Counted from the first letter of the stretch, positions 38,602 through 47,424 are shown. The stretch is DNA of 64,000 bases from Nocardia australiensis (GCF_020733705.1 NZ_JAJFZM010000001.1:1860001-1924000); one strand, 5' to 3'. Notes: a model not told the origin generated them from the letters alone. Translations and numbers: made by a program.

Positions 38602-40488
38602 ATGAGAATCCAGCCACGGCAACAGCTTTTGGATGTCTGGCGCGCGGTATTGGCCGCCTGCTACCACGACGGGACCTGGTCCTGGGGTGGACGCGACGGG
38701 TCGAACTCGATCAGCGATACCGAGCAGATGCTGTGCCTGCTGTATCCGGCCACCGAGATCGAGGCGTTCGCCCTCGACAGCCCGGACGATATGGCTGAGG
38801 ACATCAAGGCCGCGCTGGCGCCGCTGGGTGAGGAGACGCGGATCGGCGGGGTTATCGTCGGCGTGCTCGAGGATTACATAGCCCGCTACACCGGGGCCGA
38901 CGGCGAGCCGACTTTCGCCGCGGGCGGCTATCTGCGCTCCGTCGATGATCGCGCATTGACACAGCGGCAGCTCGAACTCGAGGTTGTCGATTCGTACTCG
39001 ATGTCGCTCACCCTGTGCATCGCGGCGCTGCGGTTTCTACGTTTGTTCCAGCGCTTCGTCGACGGGCAGGTCCGCAGGGAGGCCAAGCAGCTCTCCGAGC
39101 GTATCGACATCCTGCGCCCGCAGATCAGCAACCGGCTGACCGGCGCGATGACCGGTCTGGTCCGTAGCTTCGTTGTTCACACGCCGGAGCCGAAATCCGA
39201 TGCGGGGCAGGCCATCCTCCGAATGGTCAACCAAACGGGCGCGCCCGACGATCAGGTGATCGCCGGGCTGGCCCGTCCGCTCGAACCGGTCCGAGTGGAG
39301 CTGGCCAATGATGTGAAGCTGGGCCAGACCACTGACATCGACCTCGCCGATGACCTGCTGCTTTTCGAATGTGGTTGGAGTTGGGGCGTCGACGCGAAGG
39401 CGTCGAAGATCGACTTCATCCAAACCAAGGCGAGTAGCCAGCCCGGATACGCCGCCTCGCGACCCGATTTGTATTTCACCATCGTCGCCCTCGACGGCAT
39501 CAACGATCTGATTTCGCAACGTGCCCGCGAGCTGGAGTTGCTGACCAAAGAGCAGCAGCAACTGGCCGACGCGCTTCGGCTGCGCTGGAATCTGACCCAG
39601 CGCTACTGGTCGATCGTGGCCAGATACGGCACCGGCCGGTGGCCGTTGGAGGACATACCGTGGCGAACATCCGATGGTGAGGAATCCGACTACTACAGCC
39701 TCGCGGTGTCGGCAATGCTGCTCCAGGACCTGGTAACTCGGCAATCTACCGACGAATTGATCAGAGCGGTCGCGGTTTTCGACCAGTTGGGCAGGCGCGG
39801 GCGAATCATCAGCCGGGTCACCAGCGAGGATCCCGCAGGCACACTGCATTTTCCCGGTATTCGAATACCGCTGCCCGGCAGCGAGACCGTCGATGACGGA
39901 CCGCCGCTGGTGTGGATCGTCCCGGACTTCGCGACGATGTTGTTCAAGCGCGCGCTGCAAGCGGCTCGCCTGTCCACCGATGTCGCTACTCGCGACCGGC
40001 TGATCGCGCTCGCGGAATCCGCGATGGACCATCTGGATGGGCGAACGCTGCACGGCGGTCATGCGGCCGGTCTGTGGGACGACGCGGCGCGGGTGTTCGG
40101 CGCCTCGATCCCCGGCGCCGCGCAGGCGAGTCGATCTGTGCCGCTGCAGGTCGAACCGTCCTGGTATCTCACCGAGCGGGTCGTGGAGTGCCTTGTCGCC
40201 GCGGACCGAACCTTCCGTGAACAGCCGCTGTCGCCGCCGTCGATGATCAGTCGTGCGGTGGAGTTGCTCAATGAGGCCGAGCATCTGCTCAACCAGGAGA
40301 AGCTGGAGGTCAGCGACGAGGACGTGTCGCCGAAACTGTCCGCGCTCAACCGCATCGAGCAGCGCCTGGATCGGGCGCGGCGAATGCTGAATGTCCGGCC
40401 CGGCACCGCGTTCAGCCTGGCCACCGATGCGCTGCGGGATCTCGACGAGCTGGCCTACGCCCGCCAGGACGCGACGAGGATTTACTGA
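38602..40488 (+). CDS. SCO2524-family protein (first gene of a four-gene unknown system)
   Basis: 628 residues, soluble, no signal or membrane helix. By recall it matches the Streptomyces SCO2524 family, whose function is unknown. The N-terminus (RQQLLDVWRAVLAACYHDG, WSWGGRDGSNSISDTEQMLC) could be an enzyme-like all-helical start; GGYLRSVD and YSMSLTLCIAALRFLRLFQ recall a toroid-type helical fold. A coiled-coil segment is likely at about residues 305-335 (RARELELLTKEQQQLADALR), and DIPWRTSDGEESDYYSLAVS and PLVWIVPDFATMLFKRAL follow. The stop lies 2 nt before the P-loop gene, so they are co-transcribed. I cannot assign a reaction. Confidence 0.6.
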   Translation: MRIQPRQQLLDVWRAVLAACYHDGTWSWGGRDGSNSISDTEQMLCLLYPATEIEAFALDSPDDMAEDIKAALAPLGEETRIGGVIVGVLEDYIARYTGADGEPTFAAGGYLRSVDDRALTQRQLELEVVDSYSMSLTLCIAALRFLRLFQRFVDGQVRREAKQLSERIDILRPQISNRLTGAMTGLVRSFVVHTPEPKSDAGQAILRMVNQTGAPDDQVIAGLARPLEPVRVELANDVKLGQTTDIDLADDLLLFECGWSWGVDAKASKIDFIQTKASSQPGYAASRPDLYFTIVALDGINDLISQRARELELLTKEQQQLADALRLRWNLTQRYWSIVARYGTGRWPLEDIPWRTSDGEESDYYSLAVSAMLLQDLVTRQSTDELIRAVAVFDQLGRRGRIISRVTSEDPAGTLHFPGIRIPLPGSETVDDGPPLVWIVPDFATMLFKRALQAARLSTDVATRDRLIALAESAMDHLDGRTLHGGHAAGLWDDAARVFGASIPGAAQASRSVPLQVEPSWYLTERVVECLVAADRTFREQPLSPPSMISRAVELLNEAEHLLNQEKLEVSDEDVSPKLSALNRIEQRLDRARRMLNVRPGTAFSLATDALRDLDELAYARQDATRIY

Positions 40489-40490
40489 GC

Positions 40491-41405
40491 ATGATCGTGT
40501 TCTCGACCTCGGACAAAGGCGGCACCGGTAGGTCGGTGACCAGCTGCAACCTCGCCTATCGACTATGCCTGACCGGCAAGAACGTCGCGTATGTCGACTT
40601 CGATTTCGGCTCGCCGACCGCGGGTGCGCTATTCGAGATCAGCGCGGTAGAGCGCGGCGTGCCCTACGGAGGTATGCACTCCTACCTGCTCGGCCAGATC
40701 GGCAGTGCGACACGGTTTGACGTGCGTTCGGTGACCGATCGAATCGCGTTGCGCACCTTCGCCTCTCGATCCGGGAAGTTGGTGCTGTTCCCCGGTGACG
40801 AGGGCGGCGCCGAATTCCTCACTGTCGATGACGATGTGGTGCGGCGCTGCGCGGAACTGTTGCTGGCTCTGGAACAGGAATTCCGGGTCGTGATCGTCGA
40901 CCTCAGCGCGGGACGCTCCGGTGCGCTGGATATCGCGTTGCGGGCGACCGCGAAGGAGCAGTTGCAGCGTCGAACGGTGCGCTGGCTCATCTTTCATCGA
41001 TGGACGCGTCAGCATATTCTCGCGGCGAGCGGCCTGGTGCACGGACCGCACGGGTTGCTGCACACCGGCAAGGAATGCGGCCACGACGAGGCGGCTCTGC
41101 TCGAATCGATCCGCTATGTGCGCACCGCGGTGCCCGCGCCGGGGGAACAGGGGATTGCCGAACGTCCCGCGCAGGCGACCTGGTTGCTGGAACAGGACAC
41201 CGCGCTCAAACGCCTCGCGTCGGCGAACCAACTCGGTGCGAGCACCGTGCTCGGCAAGACGCCGATCGAGCCGGTGCTGCAATGGCGCGAACAGGTAATC
41301 CTGGATTCGGATGTCAACGCTCATATCGCCAACGAGGCCACCGCCACCGCATATGTGGAACTGGCCCGCAGGCTAGTGGATGCCGCGACGTGGGAAAGGT
41401 TCTGA
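40491..41405 (+). CDS. SCO2523-family variant P-loop ATPase
   Basis: 304 residues. A MinD/ParA-like fold begins at once: MIVFSTSDKGGTGRSVTSC. The deviant Walker A KGGxGK(S/T) has Arg in place of the second Lys (KGGTGRS), with the signature Lys of KGG kept. VAYVDFDFGSPTAGALFEI is the switch I-like Asp region and FRVVIVDLSAGRSGALDIAL the Walker B/switch II. Later RRTVRWLIFHRWTRQHI and QVILDSDVNAHIANE. The substitution suggests altered nucleotide use (binding without fast hydrolysis, or a partner-supplied Lys). This matches the family name 'variant P-loop'. It lies between SCO2524- and SCO2522-like genes. Confidence 0.7.
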   Translation: MIVFSTSDKGGTGRSVTSCNLAYRLCLTGKNVAYVDFDFGSPTAGALFEISAVERGVPYGGMHSYLLGQIGSATRFDVRSVTDRIALRTFASRSGKLVLFPGDEGGAEFLTVDDDVVRRCAELLLALEQEFRVVIVDLSAGRSGALDIALRATAKEQLQRRTVRWLIFHRWTRQHILAASGLVHGPHGLLHTGKECGHDEAALLESIRYVRTAVPAPGEQGIAERPAQATWLLEQDTALKRLASANQLGASTVLGKTPIEPVLQWREQVILDSDVNAHIANEATATAYVELARRLVDAATWERF

Positions 41406-41408
41406 TCT

Positions 41409-42431
41409 GTGCAGAACGCGATGGGTTACAGCGAGCAGACCGAGCACTCGCAGATCGCGAACGTTCCCTTATCGCACTTGTCGATCGAGGTCGGCCACTT
41501 CTATCTCAACGACATCATCAATGAGGCCGACCAGGTCAAGGCGGAGTTTCGCCGGATGGTTCCGTTGGTCGCGGCCTTCATCGAATCCGCGCGGGTCGAG
41601 TTCGGTCCCGAGGCCAGGGTCAGTACCTGCTATCTGGTCGATGATTATTTCCAGCCCGACACCGATCCGTCCGAAGTGCTCGGCAACCTGCTCGACGCCG
41701 CGGCGGATTCCGGGCTGATCATCGACTATTTGGCCCGGGAATCGGGGTGTTGGGAGACACCGAGTTTCGCCGACGGGGTGCCGCTTGGCGAACCGATTCG
41801 GCTGGCCGAGATGGTCGCTGCCAGGATTGTCGCGGAACCGACCCCGCCTTCCAACGGCCGTCGCCCGCCCACCGCCGAATCCGGCTGGCTGTGCAATGGC
41901 AGGCGTTCCTCGGATGACGAACCGGCACAGGCCATGCGGGTGCAGCCGTATCAGCCGCCCGAGGAATTCGGCCGCCGCGAACATTCGATCTTTCTCGACG
42001 TGCAGTTGTGGAGTCGGCGCACCGAAACGGTGAACGGGCGTCCCGAGACCCGCACCAGATGGTCGTGCCCGTTCCTCGCCTCGGTGTGGCAGTTGTTGCG
42101 GCTGGGGATGCTTCGTTACGAAGGGGCCGCGGTGGTGGCGCCGTATCAGTGGCACTCGGGCATGCGGTGGCCGAGACGGTGGCCGGAAGTACCTGCGGTG
42201 GTCCAGCTCAATCCGGATGCCGCACCGTTCGCGGCGTACAAGACACTATCGATGTTGCCGAAACGCTATCTGGGCATTGAACATTCGGTACGGCTGATTC
42301 TCGATCACATCGATCTCGATGACGATGTGGTCACCCAGATCATCGAATGCGGTGCGACCGACAGTGTGCCGGTGACAGTGCCGCGCAAGGTCACCGAGCG
42401 ACTCGGCCACCTACTCTTCGACGGGTCATGA
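41409..42431 (+). CDS. SCO2522-family protein
   Basis: 340 residues (GTG at 41409; an ATG at 41421 is possible), 3 nt after the P-loop stop. The sequence opens IANVPLSHLSIEVGHFYLND and has VSTCYLVDDYFQPDTDPSEV, AADSGLIIDYLARESGCWE and a C-terminal RYLGIEHSVRLILDHIDLDD. The pattern around Y-L-V-D-D-Y-F suggests an alpha/beta domain. It is recalled as part of the conserved SCO2521-2524 set; no biochemical function known. No transmembrane helix seen. Confidence 0.6.
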   Translation: MQNAMGYSEQTEHSQIANVPLSHLSIEVGHFYLNDIINEADQVKAEFRRMVPLVAAFIESARVEFGPEARVSTCYLVDDYFQPDTDPSEVLGNLLDAAADSGLIIDYLARESGCWETPSFADGVPLGEPIRLAEMVAARIVAEPTPPSNGRRPPTAESGWLCNGRRSSDDEPAQAMRVQPYQPPEEFGRREHSIFLDVQLWSRRTETVNGRPETRTRWSCPFLASVWQLLRLGMLRYEGAAVVAPYQWHSGMRWPRRWPEVPAVVQLNPDAAPFAAYKTLSMLPKRYLGIEHSVRLILDHIDLDDDVVTQIIECGATDSVPVTVPRKVTERLGHLLFDGS

Positions 42432-42432
42432 G

Positions 42433-43410
42433 ATGGCGACACCGCTGGTCGCCCTTGGCGAGGTCCGCACCTGTCTTGTCCCTGCCTCCGCGGCCTTGAA
42501 CCGCGCGGAGGTGGACAAGCTCCTGGCCCTGGTACCGGGTAGGCGAGTGCTGTGGCGGGCGCGCCCGGTCACGCTGGCGGCCTCGCCGACCACGGCAATC
42601 GGCGTCGACTGCGATCTATTGCTCGACGCCAGCGGCGAGCGCACCCAGCAGATCGTCGGCACCGTGGCCTCGCGTGCCGTGGTGTTCGGTGGTCGGGTAC
42701 TGCAAAGTTCGGTGCACACCAGCGTTTTCCGGGCGAGCGAGCGCAGGCGGCAGACCTGGTCACACTATCTGAGCCGGGTCGGGGTGACCGAACTGATCGG
42801 CACCATCGGCGATCGGGGGCGCGTCTGCGAGGAGTTGACCGAGGGCTATCTGGCCGGCCCGGCGACCGCCGACACTCTTGATCTCGGTTCGATCAGCGAT
42901 CGACTGCTCGCGAGGATTCGCGCGGACGAGCAGTTGGATCAGGATGCGCCGATCCAGGCGCGCACCACCCGGTTGCGCTGGACTGCGCAGATCGGTGGCA
43001 CCGCAGGGCCCGCGCTGGCAATGCGGCTGGAGGACGAGACCGTCCGTTCGGTCCGCATGATCGTCCGAAGCGTCGACGATCTGCCTGCGGCACAGCGCTT
43101 CTGCGAGGACCTCGCGGCTCACGATTGGCTGCTGACCAGTACCGACGACGCGATCGATGAGGCCGATCGGTACCCGTCGGCCAGCCAGGACCAGATGGAT
43201 ATTCTCGCTCCGGTGCTCGCGCATCTCGCGCATCTGTGGATGCCGGGAGCACACACTCCGGCGTCGGTGCGCTCCCTGTGGAAGGAGTTGCAGAACGATC
43301 CGGGTTTCACCAGGCAGTGGACTTCGAAAGTTGGGCAGTTGCGAGACCGGATCAACGTGGCGACGCTGGATACCTTGCGCCACGCCAAGATAACCACCAC
43401 CGATTGGTGA
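42433..43410 (+). CDS. SCO2521-family protein (last gene of the operon)
   Basis: 325 residues, ATG 1 nt after the previous stop (TGAGATG). It begins MATPLVALGEVRTCLVPASA and has ALVPGRRVLWRARPVTLAAS, a probable pair of mixed alpha/beta segments around VVFGGRVLQSSVHTSVFRAS, WSHYLSRVGVTELIGTIGD and a helical C-terminus. Family of unknown function found with SCO2522-2524. The gene ends 5 nt before the stop of the convergent membrane protein. Confidence 0.6.
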   Translation: MATPLVALGEVRTCLVPASAALNRAEVDKLLALVPGRRVLWRARPVTLAASPTTAIGVDCDLLLDASGERTQQIVGTVASRAVVFGGRVLQSSVHTSVFRASERRRQTWSHYLSRVGVTELIGTIGDRGRVCEELTEGYLAGPATADTLDLGSISDRLLARIRADEQLDQDAPIQARTTRLRWTAQIGGTAGPALAMRLEDETVRSVRMIVRSVDDLPAAQRFCEDLAAHDWLLTSTDDAIDEADRYPSASQDQMDILAPVLAHLAHLWMPGAHTPASVRSLWKELQNDPGFTRQWTSKVGQLRDRINVATLDTLRHAKITTTDW

Positions 43411-43415
43411 GCCGA

Positions 43416-44276
43416 CTAGATCCGGAACCACCGGCGCACCAGCAGTGCGAAGAACACCGACAGCGACACGGTGCCGGCCCAGGGCTCGATGGCGAACAAC
43501 ACTTGACCGGCACTGTTCAGGTCGGCGATATCGCTCGCGCCGAGCGGGTTCAGATAGCTGGTCACGGTCATGTAGGTGATATCGGCCGCCGGGACGCCGG
43601 TCACCAGCACGATCGCCGTAGTGAACAGCACCAGTTGCGCGGCGATCCAGGCGAATAATCGGAATGGCCGATATCCGTAGCCGCACAATAGGTTCGAGAT
43701 TGCCCGGCCGATCCGTCGGCGGCCGAGCGGCAATGCCATGCTTCGTGCCCGGGCTAGGGCGAGCCCGCATCGATCCTCGGCCTGGTCGTCCTCGTTCTGC
43801 CGGTGCAAGCGCATGGCCCGCCGATACGCCAGTGCCGCGTGTTCGGGCAGACCCGACCCGATCAGATCGCCGCCGAGCTTCTCATAGGTGTCGGCCAGCA
43901 ACGTGCTCTGCGTGCTGCTGAGCCGGAGCGGGCCGCGCTGCTCGATCTCGGCGGCGAGCAGCGCGGTGAGCATCCGCGTCCGTAATCCGCCGTCCTCGTC
44001 ATCGGGCGAATCCGGATCGGCGGTGTAGAGCCTGCGGAACACTAGGCTGTCGCCACGTCGTCGAAGCCCGGGTGGGTTGTATTCGACGAGCACCGTTTCG
44101 ACATGGAGATTGAAGGAGTCGAGCATGACCTGCTCGGTGGGCCTGGTCCCGATGCGCTGTCGCGCCGGTTGGAAGTAGTGGTCGACTTCCTTGGCGTACA
44201 CGCCCGCGTGCCGCTCGATCCGATTGATCATCGAATCCACGAATGGTGAATGCTCCGGTGGATCGAGCTCGAGCAT
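43416..44276 (-). CDS. Membrane protein with degenerate two-helix channel-like domain
   Basis: 286 residues. The N-terminal 190 are cytosolic and helical (TPR-like YEKLGGDLIGSGLPEHAALA, YRRAMRLHRQNEDDQAEDR). Then come a membrane helix (FRLFAWIAAQLVLFTTAIVL), a loop-helix YMTVTSYLNPLGASDIADL and a second helix (AGTVSLSVFFALLVRRWFRI). The order helix-pore loop-helix and the spacing T-S-x-x-N-P-L-G-A-S-D recall Ion_trans_2 potassium channels (consensus T-x-x-T-x-G-Y/F-G-D), but the filter G-Y-G is lost. It faces the SCO2521-2524 operon tail to tail with a 5-nt gap. Confidence 0.55.
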   Translation of the reverse strand: MLELDPPEHSPFVDSMINRIERHAGVYAKEVDHYFQPARQRIGTRPTEQVMLDSFNLHVETVLVEYNPPGLRRRGDSLVFRRLYTADPDSPDDEDGGLRTRMLTALLAAEIEQRGPLRLSSTQSTLLADTYEKLGGDLIGSGLPEHAALAYRRAMRLHRQNEDDQAEDRCGLALARARSMALPLGRRRIGRAISNLLCGYGYRPFRLFAWIAAQLVLFTTAIVLVTGVPAADITYMTVTSYLNPLGASDIADLNSAGQVLFAIEPWAGTVSLSVFFALLVRRWFRI

Positions 44277-44338
44277 GCGGTGTCCCCCGTGGATCGTGCG
44301 CGGCGCGTGAAAGTGCGCCGATCACAACGATACCGGTG

Positions 44339-44833
44339 TCAGCGGGTGAGGTCGCAGACCAGCAGATTGCGTGGTTCGTTCTCGCCGTAATAGTCGTCGT
44401 AGTGGCCGGCCAATACGAAACCGGCGTCCTCGTACAACCTGTTGGCGGTGTCGTTGGTCGGACGGACGGTGATGAAAACGCGGCGCGCGGATCCGTCCCG
44501 GCATCGGTCGAGCGCCATGCCCAGCAGCACGCGACCATAGCCACGGCCGCGACTGCCTGCCGTCAGCGCGAAGCCGACCAGCCAGGCGCGTTGCCCCAGT
44601 GTGACGGCTACCTGGACGTACCCCACCACATCGCCATCCTCCTCGACGACCAGCCAGTCCATGCCGTGTAAATCGAACAGCGTGCGTAGCACGTGATAGG
44701 GGTAGGCGTGTTCGCCGAATGCCTCGATCTCGATCGCCGCGATACCGACGAGGTCGGCCAGGGTCGCCGTGCGGAACTCGGCATTCGTCATCCGTGGTTG
44801 TGGCGTGCTCCCTGGCGCTGTGGCTTGGGTCAT
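44339..44833 (-). CDS. GNAT-family N-acetyltransferase
   Basis: 164 residues, one acetyl-CoA-dependent GNAT domain. Motif A is LVGFALTAGSRGRGYGRVLL (the R/Q-x-x-G-x-G/A pyrophosphate loop), followed by ANRLYEDAGFVLAGHYDDYY. The N-terminus (EFRTATLADLVGIAAIEIEA) is typical. It is similar to RimI-type enzymes; the acceptor may be a protein N-terminus, but this is not certain. Confidence 0.88.
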   Translation of the reverse strand: MTQATAPGSTPQPRMTNAEFRTATLADLVGIAAIEIEAFGEHAYPYHVLRTLFDLHGMDWLVVEEDGDVVGYVQVAVTLGQRAWLVGFALTAGSRGRGYGRVLLGMALDRCRDGSARRVFITVRPTNDTANRLYEDAGFVLAGHYDDYYGENEPRNLLVCDLTR

Positions 44834-44949
44834 AAACGTCAGCCTATTCTGCCGTCGGACGGCCGCTGCTCAATACCTCGCCGATGGTTTCAAGTCTAAA
44901 TCTCGGACCCGGATTTCGCCGCCTAGCTGCGACGTTCGGATCGAACATA

Positions 44950-44969
44950 GACACAATTGCAATTCTGTC
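44950..44969. promoter_or_regulatory. 20-bp palindrome upstream of the P450-TetR operon
   Basis: GACACAATTGCAATTCTGTC is symmetric at 18 of 20 positions and lies 13 nt before the P450 ATG, overlapping a TATCGT that may be the -10 element. It is the likely operator of the TetR regulator encoded downstream in the same operon. Confidence 0.65.
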
Positions 44970-44982
44970 TTATCGTCAGAAC

Positions 44983-46209
44983 ATGTTGCCCCAAGAGTCT
45001 CGTAACGCGCCATTTTTCGAACTTCGATCGGGCGCGACGTGGAAGTCGCCATGGGGGATGTATGCCGCACTGCGAGAACAAGATCCGGTGCATCACGTGG
45101 TGCCCGAATCGCGTCCGGAGCACGACTACTGGGTGCTGACCCGACACGAAGATGTGTACGCGGCGGTACGGGACACCGAGACGTTCTCCTCGAGCGACGG
45201 ACTCACGGTGGAATACGGCGAGCTGGAACAGATCGGCCTCACCGACAATCCGCCGATGGTCATGCAGGACCCGCCGGTGCACACCGAGTTCCGCAGGCTG
45301 GTAGCGGCCGGGTTCACGCCACGGCAGGTCATCGAGGTCGAGCCGGTAGTGCGCCGGTTCGTTCGCGAACGGTTGGATCAGTTGGCCGAGCAAGGCGGCG
45401 GCGATATCGTCAAGCAGCTGTTCAAGCCGCTGCCGAGCATGGTCGTCGCGCACTACCTCGGGGTGCCCGAGCGCGATCGCGGGCGTTTCGACGGATGGAC
45501 CGACGCGGTCGTCGCGGGCAGTATCGATGCGAGTAACACCCAGGCGCAGCAGGCTTCGTTCGAAATGCTGGGCTATTTCGGCGAACTCATCAAACGCCGC
45601 CGCGCCGACCCGGGCGATGACACGGTGTCACTGCTGGTGCAGTCGGGTATGGCGGCCGACGACACGGATGTGCGCGGCCTCGTGCAGATCCTCGCCTACA
45701 CCTGGACGATGGTCGCCGGCGGAAACGATACGACCACCGGATTACTGGGTGGCGCAGTGCAATTGCTACAACAGCAACCCGATCAGCGGGCCGCGCTGGT
45801 CGCGTTCAAAGACCGGATCGGTGTCGCGGTCGAGGAACTCGCCCGGCTGACCTCGCCGGTCCAGGGTTTGGCGAGGACCACGACACGGGATGTGAAAATC
45901 GGCGACACCACCGTGCCCGCCGGGCGCAAGGTGCTGCTTGTCTACGGTTCGGCCAATCGCGATGATCGGGCTTACGGCCCCGACGCCGAGGTGCTCGACA
46001 TCGATCGGAATCCGCAGCGGATAATGACTTTCGGCAACGGACCGCACCACTGCCTCGGCGCGGCCGCGGCCCGGATGCAGGCTCGAGTCGCACTGGAGGA
46101 GCTGTTGGATCGCTTTCCCACCTACCAAGTGGATATCGACGCCGTCGAGTACGCGTCAGGTCCGTACGTGCGCAGGCCGACGATGGTGCCGTTCCGGTGC
46201 GCGGCATGA
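44983..46209 (+). CDS. Cytochrome P450
   Basis: 408 residues from the ATG at 44983; in-frame codons farther upstream overlap the palindrome. Bacterial P450 features: I-helix oxygen-activation motif TMVAGGNDTTTGLLGG, K-helix ELARLTSPVQGLART (E-x-x-R), haem loop MTFGNGPHHCLGAAAARMQA with the Cys ligand, and YVRRPTMVPFRCAA at the end. Electrons would come from a ferredoxin not found here. Substrate unknown; the adjacent TetR gene overlaps its stop by 4 nt, suggesting substrate-responsive control. Confidence 0.95.
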   Translation: MLPQESRNAPFFELRSGATWKSPWGMYAALREQDPVHHVVPESRPEHDYWVLTRHEDVYAAVRDTETFSSSDGLTVEYGELEQIGLTDNPPMVMQDPPVHTEFRRLVAAGFTPRQVIEVEPVVRRFVRERLDQLAEQGGGDIVKQLFKPLPSMVVAHYLGVPERDRGRFDGWTDAVVAGSIDASNTQAQQASFEMLGYFGELIKRRRADPGDDTVSLLVQSGMAADDTDVRGLVQILAYTWTMVAGGNDTTTGLLGGAVQLLQQQPDQRAALVAFKDRIGVAVEELARLTSPVQGLARTTTRDVKIGDTTVPAGRKVLLVYGSANRDDRAYGPDAEVLDIDRNPQRIMTFGNGPHHCLGAAAARMQARVALEELLDRFPTYQVDIDAVEYASGPYVRRPTMVPFRCAA

Positions 46210-46796
46210 ACGGTGACTGGCTGGCCGAAGGCCGCGCGGAGCTGGCGGCCGAGCGCATCCTCGACGCGGTGCGCATGCTGTTTGTGGAGAAGGGCGCCAG
46301 CGCGGTCGGAATGGCGGAAGTGGCGGAGACCGCAGGTTGTTCCAGGGCGACGCTGTACCGCTACTTCGACAATCGACAGGCGCTGTATGTAGCGTTCGCA
46401 GGTCGCGAGGCGCGGCAATTGATCGAGCGGGTCTGGCTGAACCGATCGATCAATAGCGAGGCAGGCCGTGCCGACCAACTACTCGACGCGATAGCGTCGG
46501 TACTGGCGGAGGTGCGCAAGACGCCACATTTGGCGGTCTGGTTCGAGCCTGCCAACTCCGGAATCGTTGCCCAACTGTCGAATTCGTCGGATGTGATTGA
46601 CGCGATCGGTGCGGGTTTCGTGGCCGGCTACCGTCCCGCCTTGACCGATTCCGCGGCACGGCTGCTGGGGCAGTGGATGATTCGGGTCGTGGTGTCGTTG
46701 CTTACGCTCCCCGGTGGTGGTGAGGACGAGGAACGCGCGATGCTGCGCAACTTCGTGATGCCGTTCCTGCTCGACGACACGACGACCATCGAGTGA
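46206..46796 (+). CDS. TetR-family regulator (co-operonic with P450)
   Basis: 196 residues from the ATG at 46206, overlapping the P450 TGA (ATGA). The DNA-binding region (about 15-60) is AERILDAVRMLFVEKGASAV, then MAEVAETAGCSRATLYRYFD. The C-terminal part (LAEVRKTPHLAVWFEPANSG) is a ligand domain of the TetR_C type seen beside mycobacterial P450 genes. Probable autorepressor via the palindrome at 44950. Confidence 0.92.
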   Translation: MNGDWLAEGRAELAAERILDAVRMLFVEKGASAVGMAEVAETAGCSRATLYRYFDNRQALYVAFAGREARQLIERVWLNRSINSEAGRADQLLDAIASVLAEVRKTPHLAVWFEPANSGIVAQLSNSSDVIDAIGAGFVAGYRPALTDSAARLLGQWMIRVVVSLLTLPGGGEDEERAMLRNFVMPFLLDDTTTIE

Positions 46797-46834
46797 TCCG
46801 GCCATGAAAGTGCCTGGCGCAGTTCGAATGGTGG

Positions 46835-47216
46835 CTAGTTCTGTTGTCCGAGATAGGCTTTCCAGCCGCCGCATGTTCGGCTGATAACCGAACGACCATC
46901 GGACAATTCGATACTCGCCAATGCCATCAGTGCGGGCAGCGCCGTGCGGAAACGGCCGAGGCCGGCCGCCGAAGCTCACCGACGATGGGCGCACCGAGGC
47001 CGTCGCCGTGGCGAACCAGTCCGGGTTTCGGTGGCGCCGTGTCCAGGGCGGCGAGCCGGTAGGCGTCGGTGGTGCGGATTTCACCGGCGAACCTGGCTCC
47101 GAACTTCTCGAGCTGCCAATACAGCGGCTGGCCACGCAGGTGCACGCCGAAACGGCCACCTCGGTGCCCCCGTCCACCAGCGTCGGCGTGTCGACACCTG
47201 ACAATGCGGGCGGCAT
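46835..47216 (-). pseudogene. Allophanate hydrolase C-terminal-like protein, two frameshifts
   Basis: Three frames together spell one protein of about 127 residues: MPPALSGVDTPTLVDGGTEV, then FGVHLRGQPLYWQLEKFG and AYRLAALDTAPPKPGLVR, then ALPALMALASIELSDGRSVI ending RTCGGWKAYLGQQN. The pattern GVHL-x-G-x-PL, YRL-x-AL, PPKPGL, LxDGR and GGWxAYL is that of the AtzF C-terminal/allophanate hydrolase-related domain, which also exists as stand-alone genes. Each junction (about 47155 and about 46955) lacks one base relative to the expected frame. Either a decayed gene or two sequence errors. No amidase domain is present. Confidence 0.7.
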
Positions 47217-47290
47217 CGATATTGGATACCAAAATGGCCTCCGGCCTGATTTCTCAGACCGAAGGCCATTTCGTTCGTCTCAACCAACGA

Positions 47291-47365
<75 letters not shown>

Positions 47366-47424
47366 TTGCCGAGCCTGAGATAGCTTACAACAGCGCGAGT
47401 CCAGACGTTAAACCGGCAGGTCAA

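Noticed and set aside
39037..40284. A 415-codon minus-strand frame
   Set aside because: Antisense to the SCO2524-like gene, whose operon packing and codon use support the plus strand.
46479..47216. A 245-codon minus-strand frame
   Set aside because: Only its first about 20 codons belong to the frameshifted AtzF-C-like gene; the remainder is out of frame and antisense to the TetR gene.
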